This document shows positions 13,201 to 23,186 of a DNA stretch of 64,000 nucleotides, in pieces; position 1 is the stretch's first letter; each line of letters starts with the position of its first letter. A program made the translations under genes and the position numbers. Origin of the DNA: Smittia aterrima (taxonomy: Eukaryota > Arthropoda > Insecta > Diptera > Chironomidae); NCBI GenBank assembly GCA_033063855.1, contig CP093830.1, positions 13,206,854-13,270,853 of the forward strand, written 5' to 3'. The notes below the pieces were generated by a model that was given only the letters and a program-made list of their open reading frames with translations, was not told where the DNA came from and did no database searches.

Positions 13201-16200
13201 CTATTACATCACGGAGGTTACTTCACATAAATTTCCATTATCTGAATGAAAACAAAATGAGTTTCTTCCCTTCGATGTTCCTCGCAATCGCGCGCCTTGT
13301 TTTTCTCAGTAAATCCGACTTGTTTTTCATTATGAAGAGAAATAGCTGATGACAACAAATAAGATTCTTCGAAGCGAAGAGAAAATAACATTTTCTTATC
13401 GCAAATTTACACAGAACACAAAAGACCTTCAAATAAATTTTCTCTTTGAATGAAAACTTTTCAAATCAAAACTTATCATACATACACACACACAGACGAT
13501 AACCAAACAAGATCAATTAGGGAAAATTCTGTGAATCGTTAGAAATATTGTTCTGCCACATGTTGGGAAAGCGAATTTCCATTTTCATTGTTATCGATCT
13601 AAGGGAGGAAAATGCAAAATCTTTTCGTTAACTTCGGAGGGAAAAAAAGCTTTCGCCGGAGGAGGAAAATTTTTGTGTGCAGGCTTGGAGAGACGTGAAG
13701 GTTATTTAATGTCAAATTTCTGAATCTTTTATTGAATTCTATTACACAAACACACACGCGTCGAACGATGCTAAAAGGATTCATGTTTCACAATCAAGGA
13801 TCAGATTTTTTTTATTAAACTTTCGCACGCGTTCGAATTTTTATATCTCTCCCTCTTTCTACTCTGATGTGACGTCGGTAGGGGTGAAGTGAAAGAAGCT
13901 TTAATGAGAGAAATTTGCATTAGACTTTTTTTTACTGCTCCAAGCTTTATTACATCAACCTCCGCCTGATATTAGTTACGGAATCAGCAAACATTGAAAC
14001 GTAATCAAATTTACATAAAAAAATGTTTCATCTTATTTCCGTCTTCCATCAATTTTCTTCGATCATCATCTCCAAACGATGTGCCGTCAATTTCCTCTCG
14101 TTTTCTGTCTTCAAACGATCGGAAAATGTCATCATCGACAGGAAAGAGCCTTGAACTTTACGAATCTTCTTTAATCCCATCTCGAAGTCTAGAATAGAAA
14201 CACAATCGGAAACTTTTTGTTATTCTGTACAGTTTATGGCAAAATACAAAACTTTTCTAGTAAAAGAGAGAATGCTAGAGAAACGAGGTGGCCAGATTGA
14301 TAGTTCCTTTCGATCTTGCCATCTTCGTTATTAGAAAAATGTTTGCTAGCGAAAGTAACATCGAATAATCTATTTCTATAACTCTAAACTCCTTTTCGTA
14401 TCTAACTTTGTAAACCGAACGACGTCAGGCCGATTAAATTATTTTTGTTTGTTTTTTTCTTGATTTTAGTTTGTAAACAAACGAAGCTATTGTAGAAAAT
14501 CCGAGCAATTCAATTCTAACCAAAATTTTGAACAAATCTTGTCCTGTTACTTATCATTATTGTGTAAAGGTACCAGCTATTTCATTAGCCTATGAAGCAC
14601 CGGAGAGCGATATCATGAAACGTCAACCACGAGATCCATATCGCGACAACTTGGTCAATCGCAGGTCAGGAATAAAAAGCTGAACGTCATTGAAAGCTTA
14701 AGTTCAATGCGATAAACAAAACAAAAAAATTAAAAATCGGGACCTGTTGGTAGTTGTTGGTTGAGAATTTCGTTAAAGTTTCAAAGCAAAGTTCGTTTTG
14801 TCTTTTTGCGGATCTGAAAATGACTTTGAAGTGCAAGTTTGACTTTGAAGTTGTTTTCAATCGCAAGTAAAAGTTATTTGGAATTATTTCTCCCCTAAAT
14901 GTTTTCTGTCTTGTTCAACAAACCAAAAAAATTACAAAATTATTCGAGACGACTCCTTTTGTGTGATTTTCTGATGAGAATCAATTTTAATTTGGCTTTA
15001 GATGTGCGGAAATTATTTTGTTTTCAAAATTTTTCGATGTAATCGCCTTTAATTTTTTTAAATGTTTCATTGATCGATGTTTTATTGGGAAGCTTAAATT
15101 CGATTGGCGGACCAGATCAAATCCCACAAAAGATTGAGTGTCACGGAACGTGATTCGCTCTTTAATTAGAAATTTTAATTGGACTCCTCGCTCTTTCTAA
15201 TTCCAAGTAATTACTTCTCGAGAAGACGAGGTTGTGTCAACAAACCTCCTAAAGCTGAAAACTTTTTCTTTGCTTCGCGTTCAATTAGGACTTCAATTTC
15301 AAACCGATGTCGCTTGTTGAGGTTTCGATGAGCGAGACACTCTTATAACAAACGACATCATTATGGACTAGCAGAGCTAACGAGAGAAGAACTTGAGAAA
15401 TAGTTCGTTTCAATGATTCCAAAGAATCGGGAAGCTTCATAGGTCAACTGTATAATTCAGTTTCTCTTTTCATTAGAAATATTTTTCATCTTTCAATGAG
15501 AATTCCTTTAAAGTTCTCAACTTTCTTCCTTCTCTTCTGTCTTTTCCCTTTTAATGATTCAATCTCTTGCTAGTCCGAAAGGAAAAACAAAATTTTAACG
15601 CTTTGAACTAAAGAATGAATTAGAAAAATGGATCCCAAGAAAAATATTGTTTGATGTATAAATTATAAATGTTGTTGTTGTTATGTGGACTCAACGAGTT
15701 ACGTCGTTTCATGTGGAACCCGAGAAAACAAGCGCTGATGAGTTTATCGAGCTGCTCTTGTTCATTCTAGCTGAATTCCGTTTTGTATGTTGCGGGAAGG
15801 AAAGGTTTGTGGCTGTTGGCAACCAAATTATTTACGAAGCCTTCAGCTAGGATGGAGAATTGCAGTGAACGACAAAAGAAAAACTTCGCTGAAAACAACG
15901 GAAGTGGAACTCCGTTAGAACGCCTTAGATATGCTTTAGTTCGTAGATTGTGTTGTTGATGGTAGTTGTTTCCATCAACCTCTCTAGTCTCTTCCACTCC
16001 CCAAAACCCTCAACCTATCTCTCTCTCTCCAGATTAGTTGAAGCATGTTCGTTTGTTTGATGTTGTACAAAGAAAAATGTTTTGTGTAGTTGAACGTAGG
16101 GAACAGAAAGACTCTCAGAAACAATATACACACGATGTGTCTCAACAAGAATACTTTACAAAGATGAAAACAAAAAAAAAATTGGTGAACTTCTAATTTT

Positions 16201-17451
16201 TGAGGAAAATTCCGTCGTTGGTCGTGCATGTGTTTGCTAAGTCTTCTCCTTGTCTACGGCTGATCATCCTTGTCGTTAATATTTGGTTTTGTCCGATGCC
16301 TTTTTACGTCGTGTCAAGGTAGGCAAGACAATTTATATCAACCCAATCCAACTGGAATTTTGTGAGTAAATAGTTGCAACAAAACTTTAGGTGAAGCAGC
16401 ATCCGCAAAATATTTAAAGAACGAACCAACAAAAATATGAAAGAAGAGATTAAACTTTATGCCTTACCTATGCTTCAATAACTTTAACAATCACTCGCAT
16501 GATGCATGTAGCAAATAAGTAAAATTAGTTGATAGTTGATCCGCTTTTAATTTTAACCTTTATCGATAAGTTTAATACAAATAATAACCAAACCGCTGTT
16601 ATCTTGGGCTAACATTTTTAATGAAACTTAAAGAAAAAAAAGAATACAAAACATTTTACATTAAAAAACTTTTAATGACATTTTCAAAGTGAGTTAATTC
16701 TTAAACGAGCAATGAAAATGACATCAAAAGTTAGATGAAACAATTGGCGACATTTTGCCTAAATTTCTTCTTCTCTCCTCGTCGCTATCGTCTCTAGACT
16801 CATCTCCATGGCTTACGGTCAGATTGGTATGATTCAAGCTGCTGCTGGATTCTTCGTATACTTCGTCATCATGGCTGAGAACGGATTCTTGCCAATGACA
16901 TTGTTCGGCATCCGTAAACAATGGGACTCGAAGGCCGTCAACGATTTAACTGATTCTTACGGACAGGAATGGGTAAGTGATTGAAGTGAATGTCAAAAGG
17001 AAGAAGATTAAAATTTATTTTCTGTTCACAGACATACAGAGATCGTAAGACTTTGGAGTTCACATGCCACACCGCTTTCTTCGTATCAATTGTCGTTGTG
17101 CAATGGGCTGATATCATCATCTGTAAGACTCGCCGTAACTCCATCTTCCACCAGGGAATGAGAAATTGGGCTTTGAACTTCGGTATCGTCTTTGAAACAC
17201 TGTTAGCCGCTATTCTGTCATACACACCAGGCATGGACAAGGGTCTTCGCATGTATCCATTGAAGTAAGTTTTTTCTCAATTCTCAATTCGATTGATTGT
17301 TAAATGAGAATCTTTTATCCTTCCTCGTAGGTTCGTATGGTGGCTTCCAGCTTTGCCCTTCAGCTTGGCAATCTTCTTGTATGACGAAACACGTCGCTTC
17401 TACTTAAGACGTAACCCAGGTGGATGGTTGGAGCAGGAAACGTACTATTAA
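4195..17451 (+). CDS. Atpalpha: Na+/K+-transporting ATPase alpha subunit
   Basis: Catalytic alpha subunit of the plasma-membrane sodium pump, a P2C-type ATPase that exports 3 Na+ and imports 2 K+ per ATP. Exons: 4195-4275 (long-form N-terminus), 6449-6577, 6640-6906, 6972-7157, 7217-8812, 8885-9100, one of four 95-nt alternatives, 16798-16972, 17032-17264 and 17331-17451. Starting at the ATG at 6461 gives 1001 residues, the normal family length. Visible signatures are TGES in the actuator domain, SDKTGT with the phosphorylated Asp (codon 7706-7708), KGAPER in the nucleotide domain, TGDGVND, and the conserved C-terminal ETYY. The M1-M2 loop keeps Gln and Asn at the positions known as 111 and 122, the cardiac-glycoside-sensitive state. 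All phases agree across the listed junctions. Identification is certain; the 5' end of the long isoform is incomplete. Confidence 0.97.
9336..9430 (+). other. Atpalpha: Atpalpha alternative exon, copy a
   Basis: A 95-nt exon between a TTTAG acceptor and a GTAAAG donor. It encodes VPAISLAYEHAESDIMKRR and ends in DKLVNER. It covers the cytoplasmic loop between membrane segments M6 and M7. It joins exon 8885-9100 in phase 0 and leaves two bases of an Arg codon, completed by the A at 16798. It is the first of four interchangeable copies. Confidence 0.93.
10186..10280 (+). other. Atpalpha: Atpalpha alternative exon, copy b
   Basis: A 95-nt exon with AATAG acceptor and GTTTTT donor, a weaker 5' splice site than copy a. 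It differs from copy a mainly in the middle (KRPPRDPFND) and ends in LVNQR. By memory this copy is closest to the common Drosophila version (HAEADIMKRPPRDPFNDKLV). Same frame and entry/exit phases as the other three. Confidence 0.92.
11602..11696 (+). other. Atpalpha: Atpalpha alternative exon, copy c
   Basis: A 95-nt exon with ATGTAG acceptor and GTAACA donor. It reads YEEAESDIMKRQPRNPFND, replacing the His of copies a and b with Glu, and ends in LVNER. This region of vertebrate alpha subunits is also of the EAESDIMKRQPRNP type, so copy c looks like the most ancestral version; that ancestry is inference. Confidence 0.92.
11697..14569. other. Intron between Atpalpha alternative exons c and d
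   Basis: About 2.9 kb without a convincing coding exon on either strand. Short open frames (for example 12270-12455, 12543-12800 and 13994-14197) lack family motifs and are biased to Ser, Phe, Ile and Lys, as expected from AT-rich non-coding DNA. Sequences choosing between the four exons may lie here, but I cannot point to one. Confidence 0.6.
14570..14664 (+). other. Atpalpha: Atpalpha alternative exon, copy d
   Basis: A 95-nt exon whose acceptor (TGTGTAAAG) lacks a good pyrimidine tract and whose donor is GTCAGG, so both splice sites look weak. It is the most divergent copy: YEAPESDIMKRQPRDPYRD, ending in NLVNRR, with a Pro where the others have Ala after the acidic pair and an extra Arg. 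It lies about 2.9 kb from copy c and 2.1 kb from the common downstream exon. Weak sites suggest regulated, tissue-restricted use. Confidence 0.9.
14665..16797. other. Intron between Atpalpha exon d and the common exon
   Basis: About 2.1 kb without a recognisable gene. The only structure noted is a perfect 7-bp inverted repeat at 14688-14709 (CATTGAA, 8-nt spacer, TTCAATG), starting 23 nt after the exon d donor. Confidence 0.6.
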
Positions 17452-17911
17452 GAACCACGAACGCGAGAAACGAAGCAAACACACAAACAAAAAAAAGAAA
17501 AATTAACTTTAAAATTTGGGGGAAGTGCGCGAAAGAGAAAGAAAGTCGAAAGAGAGATAGAAACACACATATTTTGCTGCCACACAAAAAATATAAATTT
17601 AATTACAATTGCGAAACATGCACGCGCAGTGGAAGAAGCCAGAGGACGTCTTCCTCGACTCCACCGCGCCCATCCATCTTTCTCACATCATTCAACATCA
17701 AAGATATTCGCGCGCCCCGAGAGAAAGATCACATCTGAAGACCCTCTCACCCTTTATCTCTATTATCGATTTGCGTTTTTAATTCTAAAGAAAAATGAAT
17801 TTTTCTAAAAAAGAAACAAGAAGTAAACATAAATATATATTTTTTCTGTTCGTTTTTAATTTTTACATGAGAAGAATGATTGAAGTTTAAAAACAAAAAG
17901 AAGCATCTCAA

Positions 17912-17926
17912 ACACACACACACACA
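17912..17926. repeat. (AC)n microsatellite
   Basis: Seven to eight AC units in the Atpalpha 3' flank. Similar short runs occur at 19305-19316 and 19591-19602. Confidence 0.9.
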
Positions 17927-20654
17927 ACAAATAAAGTTTAATAAATAAATAAATTAAAATTGATAAAAAATCGAGACACATAGAAAGTGAACCATCAAAT
18001 GAAAAGATGTTAGGAAGTTGGCAGAGTAAAAAAATTAATTAGAGCGCCCCCCGCATAACTTTGAGTGTTACAATTGAGAAGAAGAGAAAGTTAATTTCTT
18101 ATCAATGTACAAGATGATTACAAAAAAAAAATGAAAAGGAAAAGGAAAGAAGAATATATATAAAAATATATTTAAATTTACTATAACTATTAATTAATAG
18201 ATAGTGTGTGTATGCGTGCGTCGCAGCAGCGGTGTTCTACAGCAATTTATGATAAAAAAAACTCTAAGATGATAAATAAGTCTCAAAATTTTATCAGCAA
18301 AACGTTTATAGAGAGAGCGATCACAGAGTTCACGCTGATCTTTCGTTTCGGTTTTTCTCTTTGACATCCACAACATTTGTTTTTGGTCTTTTGAATTATT
18401 ATTTCTTTTTTCCTTTGTAATTGTTAAGATTCGACAAAAAATCATCAAGAAAAGAAGAAAAATTATTAATTGAAGTGAATTATTATCGTAGCGATCAGAC
18501 AGATTTGAAGAATAAAATTATAAGCTGAAACATTGCAAAACAAACAATAACAATTTTCTTTTTATTTTATTATAATTTCGTCTCAACCTGAAGCCACCCA
18601 CGCCCATCTGCCCGCAAAATGAAAACCGATTTCTTAATCGAATGATGAGTAGCTAATTAAACATTCAAGTGAAAATAAAATCCTATCTTAAGATTTTGAA
18701 TTTTCCTAAAGCGCGTGGTGAACCAAGAAAAGCGTAATTAGCATTTAAATAACACTAACACACACAAACATCTACAAAGTTCCAAGTTGAAAATGATTTT
18801 AATATAATTAAAAGCTTTAAGCTTTTAAATTTGATTATCCTTGCCTCCATCCCCGTCCTTAAAGCACTTTGTGTTCACGATTCAAAAGGAAACTCCCTTA
18901 AGACTCGTTCATCAGTTACGTTTCTATTATGATCTGAGTTCGATTTTGTTAGATCAGTGTGATTGATGGAAGAAATCTTAGAGCTAGAATCGAAGAGGTT
19001 TTGTGTCTCGGTTTTAATTAGAAAGGAAATCTGAAACTTAAACAATGAAGCTAGAATCAAATTCTATACTTTACGTTCTTTTTTATTAAACAAAAACATT
19101 TTTAAAGAGTCCTTGTTGATGTCCCTAAAGAAAAGCATTTTTACTTTTGCTCCGACATTAACGACGAAACAAGAAAACTTTTTCGAAAACATAAGAACGA
19201 ATCAACTCTAACTAATTACTCTATATTTTTAAATGGATGAATCTCTTTAAGAAACATGAATTAGTGAATAAATAATTTTAATGCAAAAACTTGAACACCC
19301 ACAAACACACACACACTAACATACACACATGACGATGGTTCTTTGATAAAAGGATTTGTTATTTTAAAAAAATTAAGATAACATTGAGGGGACGGATGGG
19401 AGTGGATGGTGGTGGATCGTTTCGCGATAGACTACGTCGACCCATCCTGATGGCAATTCTAAAAGAATTTTTTCATTAATTGACTTAGACAAAAGAAAGA
19501 AAAGGGAATGACGTTGGAAAAGAAGTAAACACGATTTAAATACTGCCCGTTTGTTGTAATTAAATTAAACGATGAGACATTAAAGAACAAACACACACAC
19601 ACGCATACATTTAAAGAATGAGAGTAAAGTAAAGCAAAGCAGTAAATTTAGTTATGAAGCAAAAAAAAAATGAAAACACGTTGTAGCCTGTCATCACCTG
19701 ATTGTGTTGTCAAGTGTTTCGAGGCGAATCCTCTCTCGTTGCACCATCAGATGGAAGCAAGCTATAGTTGGAATAGAGCATCTTGTCGTCATTATAAATT
19801 ACTAGCGTAATAAAATATTTTAATCATCAAAAGAAGAAGTAAAAGTAAGCAGCATAATAATTAAAGAATCTACTATCGCAAGATGCTGGGTGTGTGTGGA
19901 ATGATTTCGCCCGAGCCTCAAAGCGGATCATGTGCCATAATTTTTCCCCAACCATCCTGGTTTTTGTTCAGAACTCTCTGTCACCAAGAAATTCATAGTT
20001 TCAAGCAGCTTTTGTTACGTTTTTGTCAATTCAACAGCCACCCCCACTTCTTCTAGCTACTCTCCACTCTTGATATATGAATAAAATATAAAAGAAAATG
20101 CCTAAACGTAAGTTAAAATAAAAGAAAAATCTGTCACCATGCTCCATGCTTTGTGTCGCGCTCGTGCACACACACGGATTCCCCCCAAGAAAAAAAAACT
20201 CCTTTTCTCTATCGCCATGTCGCGTTGTTCCACGTGAAAGTATAAAAAAAACAATGATAGATGAATGAAAATTAAAATAAAAGTCTTTTCATTTCTTGAT
20301 TTTCCTTTGTAGAAAGAAAAAAGTGAAAAAAATGTTAAAAAAATGTCGCAAATAAATCTGAAAGCAAAACAAAAAAAATGGAAAAATGAAAACTCTACAT
20401 TAATTGTAAATTTATAGGAAACAAGCCAGAAGTAAAAGTTAATAAATTATTAAAATGATGAAGAAGAAAATTCTATTTCAAAAGAGGAAAATGACGAGAT
20501 GAAGAAAATGAATAATAAATGAGCTATTGTTACTTTTCTTTCGTTACAAATTAGATGAAAAAACTATTAAGAGAAATGAAATTATTGCTGCGAAACAAAA
20601 AAGGAGAAAGATGAAGAAAAACAAAAAACATTTAAGAAAGAAAAGTAAGGAAAA

Positions 20655-20780
20655 TTGGCCGGCTTTGCGGTCGCTTCGATTCGAAGGCCCTCCGCCTGAG
20701 TGCTTCTCGTGCGCTTGCCTCAATCTCGTGTTGAGTGTTAGGCGTAGTGATTCGCTCGTGCCCGGGGAAAAGCTTTCGGA
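20655..20780. other. Short GC-rich island in the Atpalpha 3' flank
   Basis: About 125 bp in which GC content rises sharply against AT-rich flanks. It contains three direct copies of CTCGTG (20706, 20725 and 20755), a perfect short hairpin CTTCG-ATT-CGAAG near 20674-20686, a stem CTCAA/TTGAG around the middle CTCGTG, and a CGCCT...AGGCG pairing that encloses it. Both strands carry open frames (20527-20841 on plus, 20544-20786 on minus), but neither has family motifs. It could be a structured RNA element in the 3' UTR, a non-coding RNA gene, or a fragment inserted from elsewhere. I do not recognise it. Confidence 0.4.
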
Positions 20781-20921
20781 TTTCACTAATTTCGCAAAAA
20801 GGAAAAACCTATCACAACTACGAGAAAAAGAAAATAAATGAGAAAATCAAGTAAAATTAAATAATAAATTAAATTAATAAAAAAATGTTAATTGTATTCG
20901 AATTGTTTCAGAAAAAAACAC

Positions 20922-20927
20922 AATAAA
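20922..20927 (+). terminator. Atpalpha: Candidate distal poly(A) signal of Atpalpha
   Basis: AATAAA followed 15-35 nt later by a GT-rich element (AGTATGTCGTGTTT). It is the last such combination before the serine protease gene. Confidence 0.45.
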
Positions 20928-21249
20928 ATAGTTTTAAAAAACTTAGTATGTCGTGTTTATTTATTTTCGTTTGGTGGGTTCAGTGTTTTCAGATAAATTA
21001 GACAACAAAAATGATCAACAAGCTGTGGCTAATAAAACTCTCCTCAAAAAAGGATTTAGAGTCAAACTTAATCCAAGTTCAAAGATGAAACTGTTTTTAT
21101 AAAACACGCTAGGTGTCGTACGTAAATTACAATAACTCAAATGCAATAATTTAATCATGTGAAACTTGATTTTAGTCTGACGTTAGTAGATCACTTGATC
21201 ACATCGTTTACTATCAGATCAAGTCAGTCATCGCGATTAAAAGTTCGTA

Positions 21250-23085
21250 ATGAATTTTCTGGTTCTGATTTTTCTTGCTAGTTTAGTTAGCTCGACCTTT
21301 GGACGTGAGTTTCCCTGAACTTCTGCATTTTTTTTAGGCTCGTTGAGATTGGAGACTAGCCTTGGAATTTGAGCTAAATTTTGGTCTTTCCCAATCATAA
21401 TCGTCGAATCTATCACCACAGAAAAAAGAAAAAGTTCTCTTGACTCTTTGACTTTTGACACAAAAGGTTTAAAAAAAAATTAATCTCGGAATTTTTTTTC
21501 TATTAGACAGCTTCGGAAGATGCTTCACCCCTGATCAATGGAGAGGTATGTCAAGTCAACAAACTGTAGTTCCGGGGAAATACAAAAAATATTTAATCAT
21601 CTGTAAAATTTAATCATCATTTTAAATATTCAAATCTATTTAAGGTGATTGCGTGTACTTCACAAGTTGTCCTACGCTTCTGGAAATCTTCAACAAACGT
21701 CCAGCAAACATTAAGGTATCTCAATTGTTTCTTTCCATTCAGACGAATCTTTGTTGAGATTAATTTATCGTCCCGTGATGTTTGCTTTGAGTGATTTCTC
21801 GTTTCTGTTTACTCTCAATTATTATTATCGTTATTAGGATCGATTGTTCTTGAGTCTTTCTCAATGTGGATACAGAGATGATATCCCTCTTGTTTGTTGT
21901 CGTGAGGCTCAACCAGAACCAACACAGCCGCCACCAACCGAGACTACTCCCTCGACTATCACTCCAACTCAACAATCGTCCCGATCACAAAACAATCTTC
22001 TACCAAAATCACCTGATTGTGGAATTGATGCGACTTACAGAATTTATGGTGGAAATGTGACAGAAATCGATGAGTACCCGTGGATGGTTCTGCTTGAATA
22101 TACGAACAAAAACAATCGTAAATCATTCTTATGTGGTGGCTCACTGATTAACAATCGATACGTGTTAACGGGTAAACGTTTAGAAAGATTCCCCTTACAT
22201 TTCAAGCAACTAAAATCTTCATTTTTCAGCATCACATTGCGTTAACGGGAAAGCGGTGAAAGAGAAAGGTTGGACCTTAACTGGTTCGTATTTGATATCA
22301 GATCGATGTAAATGACAAATAATAATCTCTGCGTTTCGTCTGTTAGGCGTTAGACTTGGAGAATGGGACACATCAACTAAAACAGATTGTGACGATTCCT
22401 TTACTGAAGGAACTGTTTGTAATAATCCGCCAGTTGACATTCCAGTCGAGCAGATGATTCCACATCCTCAATATGATCCGTCAACCCAACACAACGATAT
22501 TGCTTTGATTAGACTATCTCGGGAAGTTGAATTTACAACTTTCATTAAACCAATTTGCTTACCTCTTGATTCAACAATCCGAGATAATTTATTTGAGAAG
22601 CAAACTTTAAGTGTTGCTGGTTGGGGCAAAACTCAAACTGATTCGCGGTCAACTGTCAAGCTCAAGGTGAATGTTGATGGCGTTTCAAATAGCGATTGTC
22701 AAAGAATCTACAGAAGCGCGAACCATGAAATTATTGAATCACAAGTGTGTGCTGGCGGAAAGAAAGGTGTTGACAGTTGGTAAGAAGTCTGAAGAAAACG
22801 AAAGCGAGCTTTTTGTTTCTAAATTTATTTCTACAGTCGAGGTGACTCGGGAGGTCCGATAATGAGGCAAAATGAACGTGTAGCTCAACCTTACTGGTAC
22901 TTAGCTGGTCTAGTCTCTTATGGACATGCAGATTGCGGTACGAAAAATTGGCCAGGAGTTTACACTCGAGTAAGAAGAAACTTTATTTCTAATCATTCTC
23001 ATCAATTAATTATAATTTTTCTTATTCTCTTAATCGCAAGGTTGGAAGTTTCATCCCTTGGATCGAGGCTAATGTTCTCCCCTAA
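21250..23085 (+). CDS. Secreted CLIP-domain trypsin-like serine protease
   Basis: Eight exons: 21250-21304, 21507-21545, 21645-21715, 21838-22171, 22230-22283, 22347-22779, 22837-22969 and 23041-23085, giving 387 residues. A signal peptide starts at MNFLVLIFLASLV. A CLIP domain with six Cys follows (CFTP ... GDCVYF ... SCP ... QCGY ... VCC), then a Pro/Thr linker and a chymotrypsin-fold protease. The zymogen cleavage site is YR|IYGG. The catalytic triad is His in ASHC, Asp in HNDIAL and Ser in GDSGGP; Asp in VDSC at the base of the pocket predicts cleavage after Arg/Lys. Such proteins act in hemolymph cascades (Toll activation, melanisation) or dorsoventral patterning; the closest types I recall are Easter, SPE and MP1. 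It should be catalytically active. The exact cascade is not determinable. Confidence 0.92.
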
Positions 23086-23186
23086 TTAAAAGTAAAAGAG
23101 AGAAGCAATAGTTTTTAATTTTGTGTTTTATTTTTGGTGGGTTCAGTCATTTCAGTTAAATTAACTTAATTTAATAAAAGAATTTG

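Larger units (their letters stand above)
17452..20927 (+). other. Atpalpha: Probable long 3' UTR / 3' flank of Atpalpha
   Basis: About 3.5 kb of very AT-rich sequence with no credible protein gene lies between the Atpalpha stop and the next gene. AATAAA occurs many times, early at 17930-17935 and last at 20922-20927, the latter followed by a GT-rich stretch as expected for a cleavage site. The range suggests alternative polyadenylation with short and long 3' UTRs, as is common for neural transcripts. Where transcription really ends cannot be told from sequence. Confidence 0.5.

Noticed and set aside
20670..20690. tRNA T-loop-like TTCGATTC in the GC-rich island
   Set aside because: The flanks form a CTTCG/CGAAG hairpin rather than a T stem, and no acceptor, D or anticodon arms fit.
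20527..20841. Open frames on both strands across the GC-rich island
   Set aside because: They extend from low-complexity Lys-rich or Phe-rich sequence; the openness comes from high GC over a short stretch, and no family motif is seen.
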